The position numbers and the translations under genes are program-made. From Rhizobium bangladeshense (GTDB lineage Bacteria; Pseudomonadota; Alphaproteobacteria; Rhizobiales; Rhizobiaceae), in NCBI RefSeq assembly GCF_001662075.1, contig NZ_LYPL01000017.1, forward strand, positions 1 to 64,000: DNA of 64,000 nt. Reading direction: 5' to 3'. Under the pieces are notes generated by a model. It saw only the letters and a list, made by a program, of their open reading frames with translations, searched no databases and was not told the DNA's origin. Below are positions 1 through 8,597 of the stretch, piece by piece; position 1 is the stretch's first letter; every line of letters begins with the position of its first letter.

Positions 1-113
1 CCGGTCGCCTTGACCTCGACCAGCACTTCGCCGGCCTTCGGGCCGTCGAGCTGCACGGTCATCACTTCGAGCGGTTTTCCGGCCTGAACGGCTACGGCGG
101 CGCGAACGTCCAT
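1..113 (-). CDS. S-(hydroxymethyl)glutathione dehydrogenase / class III alcohol dehydrogenase, 5' part only
   Basis: Only the first 37 or so codons lie in the window; the gene runs off the left edge. The visible N-terminus (MDVRAAVAVQAGKPLEVM, then a GEVLVEVKATG segment) matches the start of class III zinc alcohol dehydrogenases, which oxidise the glutathione adduct of formaldehyde with NAD in the cytosol. The segment seen corresponds to the beta-strand region just before the first catalytic zinc cysteine, which is not in view. The call rests on N-terminal similarity from memory. Other zinc alcohol dehydrogenases share this layout, so the family is likely and the exact substrate less sure. 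Confidence 0.65.
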   Translation of the reverse strand, partial: MDVRAAVAVQAGKPLEVMTVQLDGPKAGEVLVEVKAT

Positions 114-204
114 TTGATATCTCCCTGACAATATTATTGGGGCTGAGCTTGGCATGGTCGGCGCGCCGCGCTCAAGCGAAAACGGCCGGCCGCGCGGCCT
201 TCTC

Positions 205-2214
205 TCAGGCGAATTCCATGATCACGGCATCGACGGCCAGGCTTTCGCCGGCCGCGGCATTGATCTTCGAAACAACGAGATCGCGTTCGGCGCGCAGCAC
301 GTTTTCCATTTTCATCGCTTCGACGATCGCAAGCGTCTCGCCGGCCTTGACCTCCTGTCCCTCGGCAACCGCGATGGCAACGACGAGGCCGGGCATCGGG
401 CAGAGCAGGAGCTTGGAGGTATCAGGCGGCAGCTTCATCGGCATCAGCCTGTCGAGTTCGGCATGGCGCGGCGAAAAGACCTTGGCGGTGACGGACAATC
501 CCTGCCAGTCGATGCGCAGGCCGTTGAGAACGGGACGGATCTGGGCCGTGATATCCCGGCCGCCGACCTTGCCGCTCCAGACCGGATCACCAGGCCTCCA
601 ATTGGTGACAACGCTCCGGTTCTCGCCCTCTACCGCCATGTCCATATCGAAGGGGATAGTGACGAGGCCGTCGAGCAATCTGACATCGACGTAGTTTTCG
701 CCTGTCTTGACCACCCAATGCTCACGCAGCGGGCCGGATGCGGCGCGCAGGCGATCGGCGAAACCTTCGCGGCGGTTCGTTTCGATCAGCGAGGCCGACA
801 GCGCGATGGCAGCCAGCGTGGCCTCTTCCTGCCGGTCCGGTTTCATCGGCGCGAAGCCGTCAGGATATTCCTCGGCGATGAAACCGGTGGAAAGCCGGCC
901 TTCGCGCCAGCGCGGATGTTTCATCAGCGCCGACAGGAAGGGGACATTGTGTTCGATGCCATCGACGACGAAGCCGTCGAGAGCCCGGCCCATGGCGTCG
1001 ATCGCCTCGCCGCGCGTCGGCGCCCAGGTGCAGAGCTTGGCAATCATCGGGTCGTAATACATCGAGATCTCAGCACCCTCGAAGACGCCGGTATCGTTGC
1101 GGACGACGACATTGCCGGTCCAGCCTTCCGCCGGCGGGCGGTAGCGCGTCAGCCGGCCGATCGAAGGCAGGAAATTGCGGTAGGGATCTTCGGCATAGAG
1201 CCGGCTTTCGATCGCCCAGCCATCGAGGCTGACATCCTCCTGGCCGAAGCTGAGCGGCTCTCCGGCCGCGACGCGGATCATTTGTTCGACGAGATCGATG
1301 CCGGTGACGAGCTCGGTGACGGGATGCTCGACCTGAAGGCGGGTGTTCATTTCGAGGAAATAGAAGTTGCGGTCGCGGTCGACGATGAATTCGACGGTGC
1401 CGGCGCTCTGGTATTCGACGGCTTTGGCCAGCGCCACCGATTGTTCGCCCATGGCCTTGCGGGTCTTTTCGTCGAGGAAAGGCGAGGGGGCCTCTTCGAC
1501 CACCTTCTGGTTGCGCCGCTGGATCGAGCATTCGCGCTCGCCGAGATAGACGACGTTGCCGTGGGCATCGGCCAGCACCTGGATTTCGATGTGGCGCGGC
1601 TCGACGACGAACTTCTCGATGAAGACGCGGTCGTCGCCGAAGGAGCTTTTCGCCTCCGAGCGAGCGCGCTCGAAGCCGTCGCGCACCTCCGCCTTGTTCC
1701 AGGCGATCCGCATGCCCTTGCCCCCGCCGCCGGCCGACGCCTTGATCATGACGGGATAGCCGATGGCGCCGGCGATCGTTTCCGCATGGGCGGCATCCTC
1801 AATGACGCCGAGATGGCCGGGCACTGTCGAAACGCCGGCGGTATTGGCGAATTTTTTCGATTCGATCTTGTCACCCATCGCCATGATCGCCTTCGGCTTC
1901 GGGCCGATGAAGACGATTCCCTGCTTTTCCAGGTCGGCGCAGAAGGCGGCGCGCTCGGAAAGAAAGCCGTAGCCGGGATGCACCGCCTCCGCGCCGGTCG
2001 CCTTGCAGGCGGCGAAGATATTCTCGGCGACCAGATAACTTTCGGAGGCTGCAGCAGGGCCGATATGGACGGCCTCGTCGGCCATTTCGACATGCAGCGC
2101 ATCCCGATCCGCATCCGAATAGACCGCAACGGTCGAAATGCCCATACGGCGCGCGGTCTTGATCACGCGGCAGGCAATCTCGCCGCGATTCGCGATCAGG
2201 ATTTTCTTGAACAT
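205..2214 (-). CDS. pccA: Propionyl-CoA carboxylase alpha (biotin) subunit
   Basis: This 669-aa protein has the full layout of a biotin-dependent acyl-CoA carboxylase alpha chain. It has an N-terminal biotin carboxylase domain (KILIANRGEIACRV at the start, ATP-grasp glycine loop GGGGKGMR near residue 165, EMNTRLQVEHPVTE near 290), a middle BT linker, and a C-terminal biotinyl domain with the EAMKMEN motif, the lysine at about residue 635. It carboxylates biotin for transfer to propionyl-CoA by a partner beta subunit, in the route to methylmalonyl-CoA. The ATG at 2214 is chosen over an upstream in-frame codon because GGTGGAG precedes it. Methylcrotonyl- or acetyl-CoA carboxylase is the alternative; the BT region and length favour propionyl-CoA. 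Confidence 0.82.
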   Translation of the reverse strand: MFKKILIANRGEIACRVIKTARRMGISTVAVYSDADRDALHVEMADEAVHIGPAAASESYLVAENIFAACKATGAEAVHPGYGFLSERAAFCADLEKQGIVFIGPKPKAIMAMGDKIESKKFANTAGVSTVPGHLGVIEDAAHAETIAGAIGYPVMIKASAGGGGKGMRIAWNKAEVRDGFERARSEAKSSFGDDRVFIEKFVVEPRHIEIQVLADAHGNVVYLGERECSIQRRNQKVVEEAPSPFLDEKTRKAMGEQSVALAKAVEYQSAGTVEFIVDRDRNFYFLEMNTRLQVEHPVTELVTGIDLVEQMIRVAAGEPLSFGQEDVSLDGWAIESRLYAEDPYRNFLPSIGRLTRYRPPAEGWTGNVVVRNDTGVFEGAEISMYYDPMIAKLCTWAPTRGEAIDAMGRALDGFVVDGIEHNVPFLSALMKHPRWREGRLSTGFIAEEYPDGFAPMKPDRQEEATLAAIALSASLIETNRREGFADRLRAASGPLREHWVVKTGENYVDVRLLDGLVTIPFDMDMAVEGENRSVVTNWRPGDPVWSGKVGGRDITAQIRPVLNGLRIDWQGLSVTAKVFSPRHAELDRLMPMKLPPDTSKLLLCPMPGLVVAIAVAEGQEVKAGETLAIVEAMKMENVLRAERDLVVSKINAAAGESLAVDAVIMEFA

Positions 2215-2289
2215 CGAGACTCCACCCAGAAATGCGTTCCGGAGTTTTACGCATAAAACACCGGAACGCACAATCGGGCTTGAGAAAGC

Positions 2290-2994
2290 TCAGGCGACCG
2301 CGGCTTTGGCAACCGGTTCTTCGTCGACGATGCGAAGCCAGCGGCTGCGGCGCGGCTCGGGACGATCGCGCAGTTCGACGGCAGCCATGATGCCGGCCCA
2401 GTGCGGATGGTTGGCAGCCGGCAGGGTTGCCTGCTCGATCTGCTGGAAGACGCCGTATTCGGCCGGAGACACGGCGATGACGCCGCCTGCGGCGATGCTT
2501 CTGAAGATGCGCATCGTAAAGTCGACGTCCTGGCGGGTGATGCTCCTGCGGTCGACGGCGCGCGACAGCTTGTAGCCGCCGATGCCGTCGGTGATCGCCA
2601 GACGAAGCTGGTCGAGGGCAAGCGCTCTCAATTCACCCGGGACATCGGCCGAAATCTCCATGATGTGGAGAATGAGCTCGAGCTCCAGCGCCGAGTTGAC
2701 GACGCCATCGGTCGTGAACATGCGCATGATCCAGGCAACGTTGATGTCATCCAACGAGCCCTGCGGATAGGTGTGGTTGACGATGAACCCGGCGAGCTGC
2801 TCCACGAATAAAGCGTTCCACTCGGCACATTTTTCAGGACAGGAATTGTTAAGCGCCAACATCGCCGCGACATCCTGGGATGTCCGGATTCCCTCGGGAA
2901 AGGCGTGTTTGCGCAATAGCACGATATCTTCGGCCGCCAGCCGATGCTTGCCGGCCACGACGCAGGCCGGAAAAGCGAGACGAAATACGCTCAT
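2290..2994 (-). CDS. Hypothetical protein beside pccA
   Basis: A 234-aa soluble protein that I do not recognise. It has no signal peptide and no clear membrane segment. The sequence is mixed alpha-helical in look, with conserved-seeming patches such as GIRTSQDVAAMLALNNSCPE and RSITRQDVDFTMRIFRSIAA. The start is supported by GGAG seven bases before the ATG. It lies directly upstream of pccA on the same strand with about 75 bp between stop and start, so the two may be cotranscribed, although pccA has its own ribosome binding site. No function is proposed. Confidence 0.75.
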   Translation of the reverse strand: MSVFRLAFPACVVAGKHRLAAEDIVLLRKHAFPEGIRTSQDVAAMLALNNSCPEKCAEWNALFVEQLAGFIVNHTYPQGSLDDINVAWIMRMFTTDGVVNSALELELILHIMEISADVPGELRALALDQLRLAITDGIGGYKLSRAVDRRSITRQDVDFTMRIFRSIAAGGVIAVSPAEYGVFQQIEQATLPAANHPHWAGIMAAVELRDRPEPRRSRWLRIVDEEPVAKAAVA

Positions 2995-3102
2995 GTTTTA
3001 ACTCCAGTCTTCATCATGAAGCCACAGACGGTTTTATCGCCCGCGAATTGACGATCCCTCAAGAAGAGGCGTTAACCCGATATTGCCGAAATCCAAAGAA
3101 TT

Positions 3103-4011
3103 TTAGCGATTGTGCTGCTGGCGCTCGCGCCAGATGATGAAAAGCCCCGATGCAACGATGATAAAGATGCCGATCCACTTGGAAAAACTCGGGAAATCGT
3201 TGAACAGCGCATAGCCGAGCACCGTGGCCGAGATGATCTCGAAATATTGGAAAGGCGCAAGCAGCGACAGCGGCGCAAGCCGGAAAGCCCGGACCACCAG
3301 CAGATGCGCATAGCCGGAGATCGAGCCGAGAGCGAGAAGCAGCACGAGACCGAGACCGGAGGCGGGCAGGGAGGTGGCGAAATCCGCATTGCCGGCGCCG
3401 CTGCCGACGAGAAGGGCGGCGGCCATGAAGACCGTTCCGCCGATGCCGGCTATCGTCTGCATGGTAAGCGGCGAATCGGCCTCGCCGATCGCGCGGTTGA
3501 GGAAAAGATAGAGCGAGAACAGAAAGGCGCAGGCGACCGGCAGCAGCGCCTTGAGGCCGAAAATCTCGTAACTGGGCTGAATGACGATCATCGCGCCGCC
3601 GAAACCGACCGCAATCGCCATCCAGCGGCGCCAGCCGACCTTCTCTCCCAGGAATACCGCCGACATGACGGTCAGCATGAAGGGCTCGACGAAATAGATG
3701 GCGAAGACGTCGGCAAGCGGCATGTATTTGACGGCGACGAAGAACAGCAGGCTTGCAGCCCCGTGCAGCACGCCACGCAGAATATTCATCCATGGTCGCC
3801 TAGCCGAAAACGCCTTGAGCCCGAAAAGTGCGACGAGGATCGGCAGGGTGCAGGCGATCTGGAAAAAGAATCGGTAGAACGTCACCTGGCCCGGCGACAT
3901 CGCCTCGAAGGTCGCCATGTATTTGGCGATGGCGTCCATGGTCGGCAGGATGAACATGGCGCCTGACATGATGGCCATGCCCTGCAGGGAGTTTTGATGG
4001 GGCTCTGACAT
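3103..4011 (-). CDS. DMT-family (EamA) transporter
   Basis: A 302-aa integral membrane protein made of two EamA repeats, about ten hydrophobic segments in all. The N-terminal half contains GPQVTF-like and FFVAVKYMPLADVFAIYFVEP segments typical of drug/metabolite transporters, and the second half repeats the pattern, ending in a short basic tail (WRERQQHNR). These proteins sit in the inner membrane and export or import small metabolites. The substrate cannot be read from sequence. The start at 4011 (MSEPHQNS) has only a weak ribosome binding site. The gene is monocistronic, between the hypothetical gene before pccA and lipB. Confidence 0.85.
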   Translation of the reverse strand: MSEPHQNSLQGMAIMSGAMFILPTMDAIAKYMATFEAMSPGQVTFYRFFFQIACTLPILVALFGLKAFSARRPWMNILRGVLHGAASLLFFVAVKYMPLADVFAIYFVEPFMLTVMSAVFLGEKVGWRRWMAIAVGFGGAMIVIQPSYEIFGLKALLPVACAFLFSLYLFLNRAIGEADSPLTMQTIAGIGGTVFMAAALLVGSGAGNADFATSLPASGLGLVLLLALGSISGYAHLLVVRAFRLAPLSLLAPFQYFEIISATVLGYALFNDFPSFSKWIGIFIIVASGLFIIWRERQQHNR

Positions 4012-4089
4012 GGCGGCCGATTCTTGCGGGAACGGCGCCCATCAATCACGGGAAAGTCGGGCAAATCAAGCCGTCAACCTCGCAAGCGG

Positions 4090-4809
4090 TCAGGTCTCGT
4101 TCACCGTCTCGCCGAAAACCGTCTCGAAAGCGGAGCGCAGCCTGATATCGACATCCGCCATCATCACAGGCAGGCCGAGGTCGACGAGGCTGGTCACGCC
4201 ATAAGCCGATATCCCGCAGGGCACGATGCCGCTGAAGTGATCGAGGTCCGGATCGACGTTCAGCGACAGGCCGTGGAAGGTCACCCATTTGCGCAGGCGG
4301 ATGCCGAGGGCGGCGATCTTGTCTTCAGCCATCGTTCCGTCGGCCAGCAGCGGTTTTTCCGGCCGGCGCACCCAGACGCCGACGCGATCCTCGCGCCGCT
4401 CGCCGCGCACGTTCATCATGTCGAGCGTGCGGATGACGACCTCCTCAAGGGCGGCGACGAAGGCGCGCACGTCCTGGCGGCGGCGCTTCAGGTCCAGCAT
4501 GACGTAGGCGACGCGCTGACCGGGTCCATGATAGGTATATTCGCCACCCCGTCCCGTCGCAAAGACCGGGAAGCGATCCGGTTGGACGAGGTCACCTGCA
4601 TTGGCGCTGGTGCCGGCGGTGTAGAGCGGCGGATGCTCGACGAGCCAGACAAGCTCGTCGCCGCCGTCTGCGATCGCCGCGACCTCGCGCTCCATCATTT
4701 CCACCGCTTCCTCATAGGCGACGAGCCCATCGGCGATGCGCCAGCGCACCGGGCGGCTATCGAGTTTGGGCAGCATGGAGAATTCGAGATCGGTGCGAAG
4801 CATGGCCAT
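4090..4809 (-). CDS. lipB: Octanoyl-[ACP]:protein N-octanoyltransferase
   Basis: This 239-aa protein matches LipB, which moves octanoyl groups from acyl carrier protein to the lipoyl domains of dehydrogenase complexes, the first step of lipoate assembly. Family marks are GGEYTYHGPGQ near residue 87, the catalytic lysine region RKWVTFHGLSLNV near 172, and the catalytic cysteine in GIVPCGISAYGVTSL near 196. The length fits the family. Two ATG codons (4809 and 4803) could serve as start and I cannot separate them. The gene reads away from the neighbouring tRNA-Leu and is core housekeeping. Confidence 0.95.
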   Translation of the reverse strand: MAMLRTDLEFSMLPKLDSRPVRWRIADGLVAYEEAVEMMEREVAAIADGGDELVWLVEHPPLYTAGTSANAGDLVQPDRFPVFATGRGGEYTYHGPGQRVAYVMLDLKRRRQDVRAFVAALEEVVIRTLDMMNVRGERREDRVGVWVRRPEKPLLADGTMAEDKIAALGIRLRKWVTFHGLSLNVDPDLDHFSGIVPCGISAYGVTSLVDLGLPVMMADVDIRLRSAFETVFGETVNET

Positions 4810-4991
4810 TCCTTGCCGCTTGCCCCGATATGCCTGAGAAATAGGGGCGGCAGGGAACCTATATGGACCCGTTTTCCAGCCAATTCAAATGCTGTGAAAG
4901 GTTTTCAAAAAAACTGTCATATCGCCCTTGTGCACCCCAAATGCTTTTGCTACATGCTGCCCCGCCGACGCAAATCGGCACCTACCACGAT

Positions 4992-5076
4992 GCGGTCGTG
5001 GCGGAATTGGTAGACGCGCAGCGTTGAGGTCGCTGTGGGGCAACCCGTGGAAGTTCGAGTCTTCTCGACCGCACCA
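4992..5076 (+). tRNA. tRNA-Leu(GAG)
   Basis: An 85-base class II tRNA including an encoded CCA. The acceptor stem GCGGTCG pairs with CGACCGC (5066-5072). The anticodon stem CAGCG/CGCTG flanks the loop TTGAGGT, which gives anticodon GAG. There is a variable arm (TGGGGCAACCCGT) and a GTTCGAGTC T-loop. Its 3' end is the crossover site of the genomic island that follows: 18 bases from 5063 recur at 17502. Confidence 0.96.
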
Positions 5077-5080
5077 TCCC
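5063..5080 (+). repeat. attL: 18-bp tRNA-Leu 3' end
   Basis: TCTCGACCGCACCATCCC, covering the T-arm/acceptor 3' side and four bases past the CCA. It is identical to 17502-17519. The following bases (CTTTAGGG here, TTTTCAGGG at the other copy) are similar but not the same, so identity stops at 18 bp. Confidence 0.88.
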
Positions 5081-5391
5081 CTTTAGGGTATTGATTTCGC
5101 TTGTTTTCTTCCTGCCGGTGCGAATCTTCTGTGGCGCAGTTTGCGCCCATTTTGTGTCCCGTTTTTCGGTCCGTTTTTCAGGTAGGCGGATCAAAAAATG
5201 TTGATGCGTTTTCGGTCTGATCAATGAACGGCGCTGTTCCAGCGGTTGCGTTCGTTTCCATCGAGAACACACATGATCGTTTCTGGGAAAAGTGCTCCCA
5301 CATCCTCAGCGTTCGTCGGGGAATCTCCGACCAATCTAGCTTATCACAGCTCGCCGCTGAGCATCATGATCACCGGGTGAATGAACCGCAC
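5081..5391. other. Gene-free left end of the island
   Basis: About 310 bases with no convincing gene. On the minus strand the part next to attL reads as a short basic, polar peptide (RPKNGTQNGRKL...) of the kind found at the C-terminal end of phage-type integrases sited beside tRNA genes. It is too short and too degraded to call. Confidence 0.35.
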
Positions 5392-5603
5392 CGGGTTTGC
5401 CGGAGGCTGCAACTTCTGAGAAAGTGGAGCAGACATGAGCAGACAACGAACAAATTTTCACCGGACGTCCGCGCCCGAGCCGTGCGGATAGTTTTGGATC
5501 ACGAAGGCGAGCATTCCCCACGATGGGCGGCGGTGTCCTCAACGCGGCCAAGATCGGCTGCACGGCGCAGACGCTCAATGAGTGGGTGAAGAAGGCCCAG
5601 TAG
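5392..5603 (+). mobile_element. IS3-family insertion sequence remnant (left end)
   Basis: Starts with a TGAACCGCACCGGGTTTGCC sequence that looks like an IS3-type left inverted repeat, followed by a Shine-Dalgarno region and a broken orfA. Nothing of orfB or of the right end can be seen, so only the left 200 or so bases remain. Confidence 0.6.
5435..5603 (+). pseudogene. IS3-family transposase OrfA fragment
   Basis: Read across frames, the segment gives KFSPDVRARAVRIVLDHEGE, then HSPRWAAV, then AAKIGCTAQTLNEWVKKAQ. This is the helix-turn-helix N-terminal region of IS3-family OrfA. The first frame from the ATG at 5435 stops after about 18 codons, so there is a frameshift near 5455 and another near 5535, and the fragment ends at a TAG at 5601. 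It is non-functional and marks past insertion-sequence traffic at the island's tRNA end. Confidence 0.7.
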
Positions 5604-5721
5604 ACAATGGTTCCCGGTATGGGCTTCCAAGCGATGTCGCCTCACGCCAATCTGATCGCGACTGGATTCGAACAGATTTACACGTGGATGTACTACCGTT
5701 TCGGATGCTTCATAAGGAACG

Positions 5722-5871
5722 TCAGACACCATAGGTCTGCGCCTCGAGTTGTCGCTTTCTTTCCAGTTGCCGCGCTTGCCGGATGAGTGCTTCGAACTCG
5801 GAGAGGAGTCCTTTTCTTTGCGGGGACCACAGGTCGAGCGCAAACTTCAACGCCTGAACTTGAAGAAACAT
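5722..5871 (-). CDS. Small unidentified ORF, divergent from blh
   Basis: A 49-codon reading frame on the minus strand with protein-like composition: MFLQVQALKFALDLWSPQR at the start and a charged helical stretch SEFEALIRQARQLERKRQLE near the end. I do not recognise it. There is no strong ribosome binding site, and its start lies about 20 bases from the proposed blh start on the other strand. It could be the tail of a larger lost gene instead of a gene in its own right. Confidence 0.28.
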   Translation of the reverse strand: MFLQVQALKFALDLWSPQRKGLLSEFEALIRQARQLERKRQLEAQTYGV

Positions 5872-5891
5872 CAATATGTAATGAGCTATTC

Positions 5892-7190
5892 ATGCCCGTT
5901 ACCTCAATATCCGAGAAACTGTCGGTCTCGCCGCAGCCAAGTATCGAGGACATCCAGTCGCTACGCGACCAGGGATTCAAGACACTCATCAACAACCGAC
6001 CGGATAACGAGGATACTTCCCAGCCGAACACGCGAGCCGAAGGCCAGGAAGCCAAGCACTGCGACCTGTCCTATATGTTCATTCCTGTCATGGCCGACAC
6101 GATCACCGAAGCAGATGTCCGTGCCTTCCAGAGGGCCGTCGATGAATCGGACGGACCCGTTGTTGCGCATTGCCAGACCGGCAAGCGCTCGCTTAACCTT
6201 TATCTGATTGGAGAGGTTCTGAACGGCAGCATGTCTGCCGACGAGGTCGTCGAATTCGGACGCAGCCGCGGTTTCGACACCAGCGCCGCTGCAGCCTGGC
6301 TCAAACAACATGCTGCTCGCAGGCCGCAGGTGAAGGGCTTCTTCGACAGGCGCACCTTGAGCGTCCAGTACGTGGTTTCCGATCCGGTGACCCGCAAGTG
6401 CGCTATCGTCGATCCGGTACTCGACTTCGATGAGAAGTCCGGAGCTACGGCGACCATCAACGCGGACGCGATCCTCGACTACATCCGCGACAACGCGCTG
6501 ACAATCGAGTGGATTCTCGACACCCACCCCCATGCCGACCATTTCTCCGCCGCCCATTATCTGCAAGAGAAGACCGGCGCACAAACGGCGATCGGCGAGC
6601 GCGTCGTGGACGTCCAGAAACTGTGGAAGGGCGTCTACAACGGGCCTGAGCTTGCCACCGACGGCTCCCAATGGGACCGCCTGTTTGCCCACGGCGAGAC
6701 CTTCGAGGTCGGCTCGATCAAAGCCAAAGTGCTTTTCTCTCCGGGACATACGCTCGCCTCCATCACCTATGTGATCGGCGACGCGGCCTTCGTGCACGAC
6801 ACGCTGTTCATGCCCGACAGCGGTACGGCACGCGCCGATTTCCCCGGCGGTGACGCCCGCATCCTGTGGAAGTCGATACAGAAGATCCTTTCGCTCCCGG
6901 ATGAGTCGCGGATCTTTGCCGGCCACGACTACCAGCCGGACGGTCGGGAACCTCGCTGGGAAAGCACGGTAGCCGATCAGAAGAGGCTCAGCACGCATCT
7001 TGCGGGCGTGACGGAAGAAGAATTCGTGGCGCTCAGGACGAAGCGCGACAAGACGCTGCCGATGCCGAAGTTCATCCTCCATGCCCTCCAGGTAAACATC
7101 CGCGGCGGGCGCCTGCCGGAGCCGGAAGCCAACGGCCAGCGCTACCTCAGGTTTCCGCTCGATGCATTACAGGTAGCAGCATGGAAATGA
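5892..7190 (+). CDS. blh: Blh: bifunctional sulfurtransferase / persulfide dioxygenase
   Basis: This 432-aa protein has two parts. Residues 1-110 are a DUF442/phosphatase-like sulfurtransferase domain with the active-site loop AHCQTGKRS. The rest is an ETHE1-like metallo-beta-lactamase domain with the iron-binding THPHADH motif, SPGHT, HDTLFMPD and FAGHDY. The family oxidises glutathione persulfide to sulfite during sulfide detoxification in the cytoplasm. The start at 5892 (MPVTSISEKLSV) matches the usual domain start; a longer in-frame extension to 5787 overlaps the divergent small ORF and has no family match. It is the first gene of the blh-bigR-yeeE-yedE operon and overlaps bigR by 10 bases. 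Confidence 0.92.
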   Translation: MPVTSISEKLSVSPQPSIEDIQSLRDQGFKTLINNRPDNEDTSQPNTRAEGQEAKHCDLSYMFIPVMADTITEADVRAFQRAVDESDGPVVAHCQTGKRSLNLYLIGEVLNGSMSADEVVEFGRSRGFDTSAAAAWLKQHAARRPQVKGFFDRRTLSVQYVVSDPVTRKCAIVDPVLDFDEKSGATATINADAILDYIRDNALTIEWILDTHPHADHFSAAHYLQEKTGAQTAIGERVVDVQKLWKGVYNGPELATDGSQWDRLFAHGETFEVGSIKAKVLFSPGHTLASITYVIGDAAFVHDTLFMPDSGTARADFPGGDARILWKSIQKILSLPDESRIFAGHDYQPDGREPRWESTVADQKRLSTHLAGVTEEEFVALRTKRDKTLPMPKFILHALQVNIRGGRLPEPEANGQRYLRFPLDALQVAAWK

Positions 7191-7528
7191 CCGCCGATCT
7201 GAAGGCAATGATGAAGGCAGGGCTGTCTCCTGCGGAGCTTTCTCTCCGGGCGGGCGAGGTGGCGAACCTCCTGAAGACGCTGTCCCATCCGGCGCGCCTG
7301 ATGATCGTCTGTATCCTGGTGGAAGGCGAGTATTCGGTCGGCGAGCTTGAAGAGACGCTCGACCTCCATCAGCCGCATCTGTCGCAGCACCTGACGGTAC
7401 TGCGTGGCTCCGGAATCGTCGAAACCAGGCGGGAGGGGAAACAGATTTTCTACCGCCTGACCGAAGAGAAGGCTGCGCAACTGGTCGCCGCCCTCTATGA
7501 CATCTTCTGCGTAAAGGATGACAAGTGA
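7181..7528 (+). CDS. bigR: BigR: persulfide-sensing ArsR-family repressor
   Basis: A 115-aa winged-helix protein of the ArsR family. The DNA-binding region is LDLHQPHLSQHLTVLRGSGIVETRREG. Two cysteines, at residues 44 (VCILVEGEY) and 110 (DIFCVKDDK), sit where BigR/SqrR proteins carry the pair that forms a persulfide or disulfide bridge and releases DNA. The protein is therefore expected to repress the blh operon until sulfide or persulfide appears. It overlaps blh by 10 bases and its TGA overlaps the GTG start of the next gene, so translation is likely coupled. I could not see a clear BigR operator before blh. Confidence 0.92.
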   Translation: MEMTADLKAMMKAGLSPAELSLRAGEVANLLKTLSHPARLMIVCILVEGEYSVGELEETLDLHQPHLSQHLTVLRGSGIVETRREGKQIFYRLTEEKAAQLVAALYDIFCVKDDK

Positions 7529-7935
7529 ACGCTTATCTCCCCTCATTGGTCGGCGGCATGCTGATCGGCGTGTCGGCCGTCATGCTGCTGCTCCTCAACG
7601 GCCGGATTGCCGGGATCAGCGGGATCGTCGGGCGTCTCGCGCGAGGGATCGGCTTAACGACCAATCTTGCCTTTGCGCTCGGGCTGCTGCTCGGGCCGCT
7701 CGCCTATCTGCTCATGTTCGGCGGCTGGCCGGCCGTGCAGATCACCACCGGCTGGCCGCTGCTCATCGTGGCCGGACTGCTTGTCGGCTTCGGCTCGCGG
7801 ATGGGATCGGGCTGCACCAGCGGACACGGCGTCCTTGGGCTTGCCCGGCTGTCTACGCGATCGATGGTCGCGGTCGCCACCTTCCTGACCGCCGGCGCGG
7901 TCGCCGTCGCATTTCTGCGAGGTGTGGGGTTATGA
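7525..7935 (+). CDS. YeeE/YedE-family membrane protein, first half-transporter
   Basis: A 136-aa inner-membrane protein with about four hydrophobic segments and the family signature GFGSRMGSGCTSGHGVLGLARLS. The conserved cysteine in GCTSGHG is proposed in this family to relay sulfur species such as thiosulfate or sulfide-derived sulfur. The start is a GTG overlapping the bigR stop. It ends in an ATGA overlap with the next gene, which supplies the second half. Paired half-size YeeE/YedE proteins are the usual companions of bigR and blh (often named pmpA and pmpB). Confidence 0.88.
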   Translation: MNAYLPSLVGGMLIGVSAVMLLLLNGRIAGISGIVGRLARGIGLTTNLAFALGLLLGPLAYLLMFGGWPAVQITTGWPLLIVAGLLVGFGSRMGSGCTSGHGVLGLARLSTRSMVAVATFLTAGAVAVAFLRGVGL

Positions 7936-8378
7936 ACCGGAACATCTACCAATTCGTGGCGGCGCTCGCTTCGGGCGTTGTCTTCGGCTTAGGACTGTCC
8001 TTGTCGGGCATGCTGAACCCTGTTCGCGTCCAGGGCTTCCTCGACGTCTTCGGGGACTGGGATCCGAGCCTTGCCGTCGTTCTCGGCGGCGCCGTCGTCG
8101 TCGCCTTTACCGGCGTGCAGGTGATGAAGCGGATGCGGCATCCAGCCTTTGACGACAGCTTCCACGTGCCGACGAGCCGCCGGATCGACGTGGCTCTCGT
8201 TGTCGGCTCTGTCTTGTTCGGCCTTGGCTGGGGGATCGGCGGCTTCTGTCCAGGCCCGGCGGTTGCATCCCTATCGGTCGGCCTTCCCCAGACATTCCTG
8301 TTCGTGATCGCCATGCTGGTCGGGATGACCTTGTATGACAGAATATGGAGCAGACGGACGCGAACACTTCCATTTTGA
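7932..8378 (+). CDS. YeeE/YedE-family membrane protein, second half-transporter
   Basis: A 148-aa membrane protein with four hydrophobic segments and the matching signature GLGWGIGGFCPGPAVASLS, whose cysteine pairs functionally with GCTSGHG of the preceding protein. The ATG overlaps the previous stop (ATGA), a sign of translational coupling. It closes the four-gene sulfide operon. In related bacteria a TauE/SafE permease often follows; here there is only a possible short relic on the opposite strand downstream. Confidence 0.88.
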   Translation: MNRNIYQFVAALASGVVFGLGLSLSGMLNPVRVQGFLDVFGDWDPSLAVVLGGAVVVAFTGVQVMKRMRHPAFDDSFHVPTSRRIDVALVVGSVLFGLGWGIGGFCPGPAVASLSVGLPQTFLFVIAMLVGMTLYDRIWSRRTRTLPF

Positions 8379-8597
8379 CGGCAGGACGCCGACGACGAGC
8401 ATGAGGAGGCCGAACAGGAAAATCAGGCGATTTCCGTCCATCGCGACCCTTGCAACGCCAAACATTGACCATCTCGTAGGGCCTAGCGGCGTTGTCGCCG
8501 GTGAGAACCACATGGTCAGTACAGATCCGTGTCTGAAGACGACATGCTACCGCTCCGGCGTGGCCGCGTACGGAGCGCGGCCGTGTTCTTCCCGCCG
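8379..8597. other. Gap between yedE-like gene and universal stress gene
   Basis: About 220 bases between two converging genes, with no intact gene. On the minus strand near 8385-8450 one frame reads DGNRLIFLFGLLMLVVGVLP, which resembles a TauE/SafE permease segment and may be a relic. No clear terminator was seen. Confidence 0.3.

Noticed and set aside
154..2256. A 700-codon plus-strand open frame opposite pccA
   Set aside because: It is the mirror of pccA, whose domains are unmistakable; the plus-strand translation has no family similarity and is biased by codon structure.
5224..5589. A 121-codon frame at the left of the island
   Set aside because: It crosses from non-coding sequence into the IS3 remnant; only the orfA-like part has protein similarity and that is frameshifted.
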